Assembly (NCBI GenBank): GCA_943736015.1
Contig: OX031061.1
Coordinates: forward strand, 60,456,192-60,520,191
Length of the DNA stretch: 64,000 bases
Direction of reading: 5' to 3'
Origin: Tridacna crocea
Taxonomy: Eukaryota > Mollusca > Bivalvia > Cardiida > Cardiidae
Every line of letters starts with the position of its first letter. Position 1 is the first letter of the stretch. A program made the translations under genes and the position numbers. Under the pieces are notes generated by a model. The model was not told the origin of the DNA. It made no database searches and saw only the letters and a list, made by a program, of their open reading frames with translations. Shown in pieces: positions 34,067-45,291 of the stretch.

Positions 34067-34546
34067 TTTTTTTTTTCATCAATGATTGTGGTTAATTTGT
34101 TATCTCGAAAAATATACCTAATTAAAAATTCCTCTTTTCAATGAAATCAAAAACAAGGAGAAAGGAGCAAGTTATCTCAAGTGTTTATTTTTCAAACCAT
34201 ACTTCTTCATAATGAGCCACAATGAAAAGTGTTTGACCTTTCATTTTGCAGTTATTCTTTCGCCGTCTATGTGTTTTAAAAGAACATTTCTTGTTTGTTG
34301 CTGTTGTTGTTGTTGATTTTGGTTCTGGAAATGGCGGTCTATTTCGGGATTGCTTGTTGTTATGTTGTTCTGTTTTTCAAGTTTCCTAACCATTGAGCAT
34401 AACAACAAAAAGAAACATCTCTTGGTGAAAGAACGCTATTCAAGACTGCTCGGATATTTAGTATGAGTATATCGTTAATTTTACTATTAACTTCGAGATT
34501 TTAAATCTTTTAAACCTCCTTGTAGCGTTCTAAATATATTGTATGT

Positions 34547-34774
34547 TTAACCCTTTGCTCTATAGATACTCAATTCTACACATTGCTTGTAGGGGTCTTT
34601 GGAAAACATTGTGGCAAAAAGGTGATATTGCTTGTTACGAGCAATTTCACCTTTTGTCACATTGTTTTCTATGCCTCCAAAAGGTGTCATATACATATAA
34701 GAAACTGCTTCATCCTTGCTGTTTATTAAGTGTCAATTAGAGATACCATAGATATTTATGGGGTAAAGGGTTAA
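34547..34774. mobile_element. TTAA MITE (CCCTTTGC ends), unit a; absent from unit b
   Basis: TTAACCCTTTGCTC and GGGGTAAAGGGTTAA are its ends, with a perfect central hairpin GGTGATATTGCTTGTTACGA and its complement. Unit b has the empty site GTATGTTTAAAAAAGG at 49841-49856. Unit c has it at 62387-62614. Confidence 0.9.
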
Positions 34775-35305
34775 AACAGGTAAAATATCCAAGGACAGAC
34801 ATTACTTATCCTAATCGTTTTAGTAATTTTGTAAGTGAAGGTGAATATTTTATCCGTCAACCACATAACACCTGTTTTGCTGCTTTAAATCGTTTCAACT
34901 CCAGTTAAGATATATCATGGCAAATATATACCTGTCCTAGTGTTCCATTTAGTATTACAACGTATAAAACTCTTTTTAAGGTGTTGGCCGCTATCCACGA
35001 AAACAGGGATCGAAGCAATAATCAGCGATTAGAGAATATATCTGCCGCATTGACAATAACAACTTTAAAAAAAAGTTCACAATCTCCGTTTCGAACTCAA
35101 CCGATGAATAGTAAAACGCACTACTGCTTGTCAATACGATAGAAAATAAACGAGAATAAAATCTTGGAGAAGGGAGTAAAGCCGTGAAAATAGCTGAGCG
35201 AAGTCTTTGTCCAGTCCGAATTTCGATTTAAGCAGGAGCAGTATTATCCCTCTTTGGATTTTGTATTATGGAACACAAATCTCTCTTTCTTCTGCTCCCC
35301 AATTC

Positions 35306-35306
35306 A

Positions 35307-35355
<49 letters not shown>

Positions 35356-35356
35356 G
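35306..35356. repeat. (TCTG)n microsatellite, about 12 repeats
   Basis: It is shorter at the same place in unit b (50367-50387, about 5) and interrupted in unit c (63145-63178). Confidence 0.95.
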
Positions 35357-35909
35357 CTCATCCTTCTCTATCATTCCAGATAAAGCAGGCAACTTTAATT
35401 TACCAAGATCAATTAGAACACAAACAAGTTAAGGCTGTATAAAGTGCCTCACTATAATGTTTTCTCCTACGAGAGAGCATTCAATATACCCTAGCCCATT
35501 TACCCAAGAGTATTAGAGTCAGCGCAATATATATTTCACCACACAATTCCGTTGGTTTCAAATTACCTACAGAAAAGACTTTTGTTTACATTGTTGGAAA
35601 ATAATAAAATTCTGGTAGCCTGTATTTTTTTCCCTTTACCAAACGATGCTTTCTTTCTTTTCAAAGAAAATCCCATCGCTTTAGTAAAATGTACTTGCTA
35701 CCTGACCTCCATTTGTCGTTTGCAAAAAGCTTTCAACTAGGACTCTGTCTGGAACTTTCGTCCGGTAGAATGTTTAACTCTTTCACTACCAATGTTTGAC
35801 AGCTTTTGCAGATGGCATAGATCAAGATCAAACTGCACAAAACGTGCAGACTGATCTTGAAACTACATCTTGCGCTTCTTGATACTACTCTCTGACCAAA
35901 ATCAGGGCC

Positions 35910-36075
35910 TGCATTAACCAACCACTATTGAGAATATTCTTACTCTTATTCTCCAAGGTTTTCTATATTTGTAAGTGACACCATTCGGTTTAGCCAATCA
36001 GTAGTTGTGTTACTTACAAATGTATAAAATTCTGGAGAATAAGACTTTTAATGTTCTTAAGAATGGTTGGTGAAC
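35910..36075. repeat. Foldback element with ACCAACCA ends
   Basis: AACCAACCACTATTGAGAAT pairs with TTCTTAAGAATGGTTGGT, and TATTCTCCA and TTTGTAAGTGACAC pair with their complements. A related right half occurs at about 37620-37745. Unit b carries it at 50880-51036 and unit c at 63740-63903. Confidence 0.7.
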
Positions 36076-36208
36076 ACGGGTCCAGATTCAACAACAACGA
36101 GAATGAACGAGAATGTAATTTTAGACTTCGAGAAATCTGGAAACCATTTATTTGACACCGGAAGAATCAATGATAATCATTCTGATGTTGGTTCTTCACT
36201 GTTAGATA

Positions 36209-36467
36209 TGGTGTGCAACACGCGAAAAGGGGCATTCGGACATCTGCGTAAAGTGTCGTCTCGGATCAGCCTGCGCAATCCGCGCAGGCTAATCCGAGAC
36301 GGCACTTTACGACTACATTAGATTTTGTGCTACAGTAGACTTGCGTAAAACAGAAAATCACATAAAATCGGAAAGTATCCTTTTGGATGCGTCTGTGCGG
36401 ACTGCACACGCTGATCAGAGACGACACTTTACGCAAATGTCCGAATGACCCTTTGCTGCACTCCATA
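36209..36467. mobile_element. Foldback MITE family D, unit a
   Basis: GTGTGCAACACGCGAAAAGG begins it and GACCCTTTGCTGCACTCC ends it. The first inner hairpin is nearly perfect, the second decayed. Unit b carries it at 51171-51429. Confidence 0.85.
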
Positions 36468-37053
36468 TTAAGTCACTTGTGTTGTTAAAAACAGGCATTA
36501 AATGTGCATTATTTCATGTTTTCTGGTAGTTTATCGAGATATAGGGGTGAAACATTTTTCCATATTTCAAGGTTACGACTGCTGGAAAATACTGAATTTA
36601 TTTTCCAACTTTACAGTTGACGGCAGAATTAGTAGTTACTACGCTCTGGTTACCAAAGTAAAATATTACTCAACCAAATGGACGACACGATTCACCACAA
36701 CCCTGAGCAAAGTTTCCAAGTCCCCTGCTACCTGACTGTACAACCAATACTATTGTTTATGAAGAGGAGTCCAGGGATAATTTTATATCCAGACTTAACA
36801 ATTTTTTAGACTGTATGATGATGGATCCAAAGTAATAATTTGACTTGCTGGTTATTTTGCACCACTAACATGCATTTAGCCTCCCTTTGACTAAAACATT
36901 TCTTGCTTAGACTAGATTGTAGTTGCAGCCGTCGATGATGGTCCAGTTAATACAGAGGATAAACTATAATCGAGATAACAGAAGGCCAAGGAACAAAATA
37001 TATTTTGAAACAAAAACGGAATTGTAAAGAATCATTCTTTTTCCATTCAACAG

Positions 37054-37174
37054 GTGTGGAAATGAACAAGCTGAACGCCATTGCATCCGATCAACAGCAC
37101 GTGTCGGATGTTAGACGTTACAACGACCTGAAATCCTTATACCACAGATGTATGACCTTGTGTGTACAGTTAAA
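37054..37174 (+). pseudogene. Divergent extra copy of vWA exon 8 (8')
   Basis: After TTCCATTCAACAG it reads GVEMNKLNAIASDQQHVSDV in frame, then loses one base after LK. The frame shifts and misses the original stop. No matching exon 7 was found upstream, although ATCGAGATAACAGAAGGCCAAG just before 36993 could be the remnant of one. It is older than the b and c copies because it differs more from exon 8. Confidence 0.75.
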
Positions 37175-38759
37175 TCGGGTTTATTGTATCACAATAAAAG
37201 TGTAAAGAATGCCCCATATTTGTTGTTTTTGCTTTAAAATAATTTTGAGGCCTCGTCCCTTCGTTTACAGGTCTGTGCTAAGGTCCCGACCAACAACTCT
37301 TTAAAGATCAAGAGAAATTGTTGCGCATTAAATGCTACAATAACGCATACCTTAAACTCTCCCCACATGATATGTTTTTAAAGTCGGTTCACATTGCAAA
37401 TATTTACAGACATTTACATTCAGGTGTTTACAAATAATGGGATTTGTCTTCAATACTTTAGAAAACAGAATGTGAAAAGAGAAAAACGCTGATGAGTCGT
37501 ATATTCTCTTTTTCAGACAATAATTTCTTTTTTAAAGTTTTGTTTTCAAGAGTCGTTAAACAAGGGTTGGTTTGATAAAAGGTTGATACTTGACCCGGAT
37601 CAGTATTCATCAAGCAGTCTAAATTAAGATTTAGAATGTAATACAGAATCTGATTGGCTAAACCATTTGGTTGAGCCAATCAGGTATTGTATTACTTCCA
37701 AAGTTAGAACATTCTGGACTGAGAACGTTCTTAAGAATGGTTGGTGAATACGGATTCTGAATGGCATTTCTATCGGATAAACAGTGTTTGTTGATATATG
37801 GGAAGATGCAACTGTCTGAACAGGATTATACCAAAGGCATTTGATTCAGTGTGCACGACTTGAAGGTGGTGATTTATTGTACATTAAGTGCACCAAATAC
37901 CTCCATTTTTTCAACTTTATTTCGACGTTCTATGTAATATAAATGCATATTTTTTTCTAAATCTATAACATTTTGTTTTACAAAGCGTTAAATAAATATG
38001 CAAGAAAGACCTAAAATACGATACCATGTCACTTGTATCTATGGCAGGCAATCCAAAACAAAAACAAAATTGATTTTATATACATAATGAGTTCTGCAAT
38101 TATTATGTAAGTATAGTTACAGTTTATTATTTAACCTCAGTTTTATTTATTTATCATATATATTCTGGAAAAGCTATTTACTTTGACCATTATCAATCAG
38201 CACTAAAATAGCGTTAGATATAAATATGAAGATGCGTAATATATAGCTGAACATTCCAGTACCTTTAAGTATACTAAATAGAAATTAAATAGAATGAGAT
38301 TTGTTCGTAAGGCCGAAACAGAAAACCCCTACCACCATTTGCTTTATAGCTCGTGCCAAAGGCTTTATTTCAGATCAACCACAAGTTCTTAAAGCAAGAC
38401 ATTACAAAGATCTAACACAGGACACAGTGAGCAGAATATCTCTAATAACATAATATATATGTCAATATCTAACTTATTGTTTCCTCCCTTATCTACTTAA
38501 CATAACACTACAAAACTTAGCCTTATATTCTACAGTCTTATTTTCCACCTTATATTCTCCACTTTTTTTTCTCCACAACCTATCCATAAAAAAGTGTTTT
38601 GAAGTTTCATTTTGGTTTCGGTTCAACAGTTATCATTTTTAGTGTACACTTAACACGATACTAACTTAACTCGTTAATTTCGAAATATGAGCACCTGTTC
38701 CCCTATACTCCAACACGGACAGATAAAACATCCATGTTGTCGATATCTAAAGTTCAAAG
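37175..38759. other. Gene-free stretch of unit a
   Basis: It holds a degenerate family A-like segment (about 37455-37590), a GATTGGCTAAACCA foldback half (about 37645-37685) and AT-rich sequence. Nothing coding was recognised. Confidence 0.45.
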
Positions 38760-39402
38760 CCAGTGAATGAATCACAAGAATTGGAGCATCTGAGAGAGAA
38801 ATCATGTATCTATTGGGCATTTACTTTATTGAAGTTAATTAAAGTGAATAGGGTTCTCCCTGTATTTTTGTACTAAAGCAAGATGGAACTTTTCGTATGT
38901 GCACTGACTATAGAAACGTTAATGACCATGACTAATTTGTCAAGAGTAGATGACTGCATTGACAATATTGGTCATATAAAATATGTTACCAGATTTTATC
39001 TTCTGAAAGGCTTTTGACAAATTCCTTCTACTGGAGGAGCTCCCCCCCCCATTTGTTACCCCGATGGACTCTCTCAATACAAATTTATGCACTTTGGGCT
39101 AAAAAAAAAGAAAAAAAAATCGGCGGCAACATCTCAACGTCTTAAAACATGATAATATCCAGATTGGACGACTGTAGAGGCTACATCGATGATGTAATCA
39201 TTCTCATCGATGATTGGTATGAACATATAAAGACTTTCCGAGAATTTTTTGGCAGACTGAGTAATATTTGGGCTCATGTTATCGAACAAAGACAAGTAAA
39301 ACCAATAGAAGCTAAAGCATTTTTTCAAGCTATTTCTGATTTTTGTGTACCTACATGCAAAAGCCAACTTATAAGATTTCTTAGTTCGGCTGGTTACTTG
39401 CT
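38760..39402 (+). pseudogene. Ty3/Gypsy reverse transcriptase remnant, unit b
   Basis: Shattered frames read LEREI-like, QDG-F-MCTDYRNVND, RVDDCIDNIGHIKYVT, DLLKGF-like, then YIDDVIILIDDWYEHIKTFREFFGRLS, QVKPIEAKA, AISDFCVPTCKSQLIRFL and SAGY. The order, with the YIDD catalytic box, is diagnostic of this polymerase. It runs directly into the 3' part of an LTR. Copy c lies at 53720-54360. Confidence 0.8.
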
Positions 39403-39640
39403 CTTATCTATTTGCAAGTTAAACTATTGTTAACTTAGGTATCAGGAACCAGAAATTGCATACTTATCGTATTCTAGACCTTATATTGATTGAGAGGAGG
39501 GACTTAATCTAGATCTTGTTCTAAGATTACAAATTGTTAAATTTTACTCAATATTAAATCTTAATGTACTCTGTTGTCCTTTTATACATTCATAAATTTT
39601 GTTAATTGTTAGAGGCTTGTTGCTGGTTCGCTCGTAACAA
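39403..39640 (+). repeat. Truncated 3' LTR fragment, unit b
   Basis: TATTTGCAAGTTAAACTATTG through AGGCTTGTTGCTGGTT matches the last 250 bp of the LTRs at 23205 and 26057. The first half is deleted. Confidence 0.8.
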
Positions 39641-40519
39641 TATAAACATGCTTTCATTGGTAAGGTCATCAGACCTCTCCAATAGTGGTGAGTTTGAAAG
39701 GCAGACTGCCCTCCGCTGTCTAAATCCATTTTTCTTGCAAAATCGTTCTTGTATACAATCTGTTTCGTCATTCCTTTGTAAATAAAGCGAAAAAACAGGA
39801 AACAGACGTGGTTCATTTTTTTCATTTGACGATTTCAGAAAAGATTTGTTATATTAATCTGCCATGGTTGCAAATAACCTGTGAAATAATTGTAAGTTTT
39901 CATTAAGCAAATAAATCCCACCAGAAGGGAAAAAAGAATAATTACGTTAAAGAAGGGAAAGAAGACCGATGGACAAGATTACACGACCTGAAAATGATCG
40001 TCTTGTAAAGCATATGAGGTTTCCTCGCGGCGGCTATTTTACTTGTTTGTTTACACGTACCAAAAACATATTAAAATCAAAAGCTAATAAAGCATTTGAA
40101 CACATTTGCATTGACCTCTCCTGGGTTCTTTTGCAAAGAAGCCAACTTGTTTAAAACTACTTTGGTCACAGGTTGGTAAACATAACTGTGTCCATGAGAT
40201 AATTCATATCTACAACGGCAACAACTGCAGTGAATGTCCTTCGTCCGCGAAAATCTCGATCGAATTAAAAAACAAATGGCTTGCAAAATGAAAATAAATA
40301 ACAAACTGTTTGTGGGAGTAAATGTATCCAGAATCTTTTCGACCGAAAGCTGTCGTCACAGGAGATTTCTAATTTACAGCGGTGATTTATACGGTGTTCG
40401 ACAGGAATTTTCTGTTTTAGTTTGTTGTTATTTTATTGATTTATTTTTGTCGCTGATTTATTGTTATAAAAATTCTGCAATATAACTAAAACATTTGCAT
40501 TATCTTTTGTCGCCAACAG

Positions 40520-40793
40520 CTAGAATGATACCTGAACACATTTGGCACCAAAGCCGAAGTTCTCGGTGCGATCAACAAGGTGCGATTCCTCGGTGGTATC
40601 ACGAGGATCGGCGACGCCCTAGAGGTAGTTCGAACCCAGATGTTCCAATATTCCCATGGGGATCGTTCGGACGCCGACAATGTGGTTATAGTATTGACCT
40701 ATGGTCGGTCGAACGATAAATCGGACACAATTCATGAAGCCAACAATTTGCACAAAGACAGCCATGACGTCATCAGTATCGTAGTTGGGCAAG
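40520..40793 (+). pseudogene. vWA exon 7, unit b, with nonsense codon and lost MIDAS Asp
   Basis: It is the same length (274) and keeps both splice sites. The third codon is TGA (40526-40528) where the intact gene has TGG, and the MIDAS LTDGRS has become LTYGRS. No exons 1-6 lie in this unit, so it cannot make the protein. Confidence 0.9.
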
Positions 40794-41294
40794 GTACTGT
40801 CTGTATTCGTAATATAGGATCTATACCGTCTGTTTTAAGTCAGATCTATAAAACACATCGTCGGTTTACTTCAAAAACCTCGTAATTACAGCTTGTAACA
40901 AGCAATACAATCATTTTATTTGAAAACGGTAAGAGTACAAGAAGAACTTTGTCTTTATCACGAATGACAAATAAATATCAAACAGCACATTCTTAATCAA
41001 TTAAATTGCAAATCCCTTTTTACGTAGTCTGCGCATGAGATACGTCAGATCATACCATATTTGGAAACGTGTTTTACACCGTGTAGATAAGGATTTTTCA
41101 TTTTTTCTTGTGTTACATCTAATTTGTGTGTCACACATGTATTTGGTCGGGAAACAAATTCAGATATATATGGTGGCATATTTCTTTCGCGAGATACGAG
41201 ATAGTTATCGCAATAATTTAAGAGAAGTATCGTGATAAAGCACAATTTTCACGATAAAAATATCGAATGGTCAAGAATCTGTTCGTTTTTGCAG

Positions 41295-41416
41295 GTATCG
41301 ATTTAAACGAGCTGAATGCCATTGCATCAGATCGACAACATGTGTTTGACGTCCGACAATACAACGACCTTAACAGCCTTATACCACAGATCCTTGACCT
41401 TGTGTGTACAGTTTAA
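41295..41416 (+). pseudogene. vWA exon 8, unit b
   Basis: The frame is intact (ends DLVCTV, TAA), but it follows a dead exon 7 and no start exons exist in the unit. An ATTAAA follows. Confidence 0.8.
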
Positions 41417-41601
41417 TGAGAGTTATTGTATCACAATTAAACATGTCAGATTTTCCCATTATTATTCCTTGTTTCTTTTTATATGTTTAGCCCCTGCCTA
41501 AAGATTTGTTTTCAAAGCGCATAGCCCCCAGATTCTTAAAATACAGATCAACTGAAACTGTTTGGCGTTAATTGTAAACCAATCTAAACAACTCATAGAA
41601 T

Positions 41602-41808
41602 AAGCACTTGACCAAACGACAAAGGTTTTAACTGCAGTCGACAAATCAAAGACTGCACAAATGGAAGGATTTAGTCCTATTAGGGTGAAAAATATTTTGG
41701 GAAAAGCAGAAAATACTGGTAACCAGTATTTTCTCCTTTAACCAAAATGTCGCCAAATACCATATTCCTGAGGATCTTGAAGGCTCTATATTGTAAGGTA
41801 AATGTTAA
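41602..41808. mobile_element. MITE family A, unit b
   Basis: Orthologue of 28870-29075. The central hairpin here is GAAAATACTGGTAACCAGTA, with compensating changes in both arms relative to unit a. Confidence 0.65.
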
Positions 41809-42991
41809 ATTGTTGGCTTACATGTAGCATGTTCTGTTTATTTGATTACATTGTTACACATAATTGATATATGCATCATTTAACCTGACCTAGGTCAAAA
41901 TCATTTATACAATTCATACAAATAAATATTCTGTTTTTTACCCTCGGCATCGCTCGGCATATGTCCGAATAGTCTCGAAACTATTTTGTGGGTTTATGCC
42001 GATCAACCTTTAACTAACTGAATAAGTTAATTGAAACTTTCCGGTCTATAGTATTTAAAGCAAATATTGCAATTTCAAATTTATATTATGGGGATAATAT
42101 CTCCTCATCGGACAGTATATACCCGAGATCAGACTGCACTTCTTGTGCAGTCTGATCTTGGAAATATACTGTCCGCAAAAGGGCCTGGAGTCGAGCTTTG
42201 TAGGCCAAGGGTTAAATTGCTTGCCTGTGTATATAAGTATTTTCCCGCGTTTATATGTAATTTTCCGAATAAAAGTCCGATTTCTATATTTATGCCTACT
42301 TATATATTCAGCATAAAGGTCATTTGAATTTAGTAGGCGATACGTCAAATGTAATCATAATGGTGATTCTGTTTCAGCCTACATCATAGTCGTTCCATGC
42401 TTCCTAATAAACTTTGAGCTTTGAGGTATATTTTTAGATGACTGATTTGTTTTAACCCGAAATTCTTGCACATGACCGTTAGGGGAAACCCTAAAATGGT
42501 CATGAAAATTGCAAAATCATTTTAACAGATGAAAACTGTGATGCACGGATTGAGTTAGCCTGGGTCCTTTCAATCACGGTTTCTTTCCAGTCCATGCAGA
42601 TATGTAGCAAAACTGTTCATCGCAATTTTGAAAAAAGGTAAGGTTCGATTATAAATATAAAAGGGAAAAGAAATCAAGCTGGAACCCATGCTAGATTTTA
42701 TTGGTTGAACTACTTATTTGATTAAAAGTATCTAGAAGTCATTTCATCAGATCAACAAACATACTTCCACATGTTAATCAAATTCTTTTCTCTAAAACTC
42801 CAAGATTTAAGTTAGTTAAAATATGATTACCTATTATAAATCTATAATTGTCTGTTGGTGTTGTTTAAAGTTATCACCATCATTTTTCAAAGTTGTCGTG
42901 GGAAATTTATAATATCTGCTTAGTGTATCTTAAAAAAGTATTTTGTAGTTAGATTGTAGTTAAGTTGATGTTTAGCAGTAATCTCTTTCTG
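41809..42991. other. Spacer between unit b exon 8 and SULTb, with an empty insertion site
   Basis: It holds the conserved hairpin at 42126-42161 and the unoccupied TTAA site (42452-42455) that carries a family B MITE in units a and c. An open frame at 42067-42327 crosses the hairpin and is not considered coding. Confidence 0.55.
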
Positions 42992-43041
42992 TTTATTATC
43001 ACATGTGAAGTAAGTTAATACTTCACACTTGTTGTGCCGAA

Positions 43042-43884
43042 TCATTCAAATCTGAAAGTAAACATAGACTTCTTCATCTTCTTTGACACCAGCTCGTCAA
43101 AATATTCATTTTGCGACACTGTAAAATGATTTTTCCAGTCTCCAATCACACCTTTTCTGTAAATTACCGACTTATTAATGTCGTCAAGAAGACTTTTAGG
43201 AATATTATCCGAATTGCATTTGTTTCTGAGATTGTCTATCGAGCATTCGTTAAGAATAGCTTGAAGTTCTTCATCAGTCTTTGTCTCTCCAATATGGTTC
43301 GCTAACCGCTTCAAAGACTGGATCGGGAATTGTTTCAGATCTTCATAATAGAAATATTCAATGTTGAAAAAGTCGGACTTCAAAGCATCTTGCCATTTCT
43401 TTAAATATGTGAAGAAATCCCCGAACGGTACATGGCCTGTGCTAAACAATTCCAGACGTTCTTTCCAACTTGTTTTGACTGCAAAGATCGTTGATTTGTT
43501 TAAATGGTGATAAGAAGACACGACTGCATCTTTCGGGTTTCTTAATATCAAGACTATTTTCCCACCATTTTTTACATGTTCAGCAGGCAATCTGTTAGGC
43601 CAGAGATGGGTATGAAGGATCCTGGGGCTAGTCATAGATTGTAATTTTTCAGGTATTATTAACTCAATCAATCCCTCCAGGGGAACTATGCTGTCATTGT
43701 CATCTTGACGAAGCAAGCACCGAATCAAACTTTCTGTCCAGTGACTGCCGCTCTTTGGATAAGAGCATATGATGACGTCACCTTCCCGGTACTTCAGCTG
43801 CTTGACATTTTTCAAACTTTCTTCTAAGTTCGGGAAGAGTTCCTTCGGAAATATGATTTCTTCACTGGGTGAGCAGGAATCCAT
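43042..43884 (-). CDS. Cytosolic sulfotransferase, copy b (280 aa)
   Basis: It has the same PAPS-dependent enzyme motifs as copy a: YPKSGSHW, His93 in HTHLWP, RNPKD with Ser124, RKGVIGDWKNHF. About 32 of 280 residues differ from copy a, including several around the acceptor side (T76I, T77I, R91H, S173F, V200E, E246V), with no change in cofactor motifs. The frame is open 18 codons further upstream only because a stop is missing there. The start at 43884 is preferred since it matches a and c and lies just after the same splice acceptor. Open frame and motif retention suggest function, perhaps with altered substrate range. Confidence 0.9.
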   Translation of the reverse strand: MDSCSPSEEIIFPKELFPNLEESLKNVKQLKYREGDVIICSYPKSGSHWTESLIRCLLRQDDNDSIVPLEGLIELIIPEKLQSMTSPRILHTHLWPNRLPAEHVKNGGKIVLILRNPKDAVVSSYHHLNKSTIFAVKTSWKERLELFSTGHVPFGDFFTYLKKWQDALKSDFFNIEYFYYEDLKQFPIQSLKRLANHIGETKTDEELQAILNECSIDNLRNKCNSDNIPKSLLDDINKSVIYRKGVIGDWKNHFTVSQNEYFDELVSKKMKKSMFTFRFE

Positions 43885-44354
43885 TTCGTTTCTGAAAGCA
43901 GTACAAACATTTCGTAGGCATATTAGTTGCCGAAACATAGCAGGAGCTAAAATGCAAACTATAAAACTTTAAAAGTATGGATATTAATATGGGTGATAAT
44001 GTGTTACAGTGGAATATGTCAAAATTTTAGTCCCTGGCATAAAAAATGTATTGTAAAACTAAAATAAAAGTTGCCAGTTTCAGTTCTAGTTTTACATTAC
44101 ATTTTTCTTCTAGAGACTGGATCTTTTACAGGTTCAAATTTAACACATTACTTGTGTAAATATCCCAATTTTAAAATGGTGTACCTACAAATTAAATTTG
44201 TCAGCGATTCGAATTACCGAATCATTTTCGTTTTCCTGATAGTGGGAATTTAAGAATACTTTTTTTGTAAAAGAAAATGAATACAAGTTTTAAAGCGACT
44301 TTTTTCTTTAGTGTGGTATTTTTGAAGATCTACGTAATGACTCCGATATGACAC

Positions 44355-44382
44355 TCACGCACACACACACCCACACACCATT
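44355..44382. repeat. (CA)n microsatellite, unit b only
   Basis: CACGCACACACACACCCACACACC. Units a and c lack it. Confidence 0.8.
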
Positions 44383-44547
44383 ACATCCCCATTCACACAG
44401 TGCGAGTATTGATGACACTGTTCGCCCCTTACCAAACAATCCCTTTCTTAAAACGAACACGAAGAAGAAAGTTCAGGTTTCCAACACTTTCTCCTTTTTC
44501 AAACACTGGTCTCTATCCTTTTACGTTAAAAAATACCATGTTAGCAG

Positions 44548-44592
44548 CTTATTTATTTATTTATTTATTTATTTTCATTTATTTATTGTTCC
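44548..44592. repeat. (TTTA)n microsatellite, unit b only
   Basis: Eight or more TTTA repeats with one interruption. A family A-like fragment (CCCCTTACCAAACAATCCC) precedes it at about 44425. Confidence 0.85.
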
Positions 44593-45291
44593 TAATATGG
44601 ACGAGTTCAGGTAAGAGTTAATTTACATTCTCTGAACTCCATGCATAATCAATTTATGATACTAAAACGGCTTCAGTCTCAAAACCGGCTATAGTGAGAA
44701 AAATAAAGCATTAGATTTAAAAGTGTCCACTAAAACTGCAACCGTGTAAGCTTTTTTCGCCAAAAGAAATACGTATATAAAAATTATGGTTTACCGCATT
44801 CTCCACCTTTCTCCAGTTTCAAAATTACAAATTGGATAATTAAAATCTCTTTCCGTCTTGCAGCAACCCTTTTGAAAATTAAAAAAAAAAAATACCCTAA
44901 TAATAATTTGCTCCTAAGTAGCAACTTCTCTTTCCAATCTGCTTTATTTTTTTCATATAAATTTCACGTGTGCTGCATATTATGACAGAGAGAACCTTTG
45001 AAGTGCAATAATTCAGTTTTCTTTTTTTTTTCTTCTTGATTGAAAGTCTTTTTCATTATTTTAGCACACTAAGCTTTATGAGAAGAAAAGAAAAACGGCA
45101 TATCAAGTCTTACCTCAAGTAAGCCCGTTGATAATATCATACTAATTTTCATCATATCAGAAGTCATACGCAATTTGCGTGAACTTTATGCTGATAAGAC
45201 AGAGGGGCGTCTGGTAATTCTCCAAACAGTGTAATTTAAAATCAAATAATGGTATTGTTCTAAAGTATTACAACATTTTTTTTAAAATACT

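Noticed and set aside
36502..36735. Open frame of 77 codons as a divergent vWA exon
   Set aside because: No MIDAS-like motif and the frame is broken in the unit b counterpart near 51,640.
43885..43938. Upstream extension of SULTb to 298 residues
   Set aside because: Copies a and c have no such extension. The extra codons cross the conserved splice acceptor and are probably leader intron.
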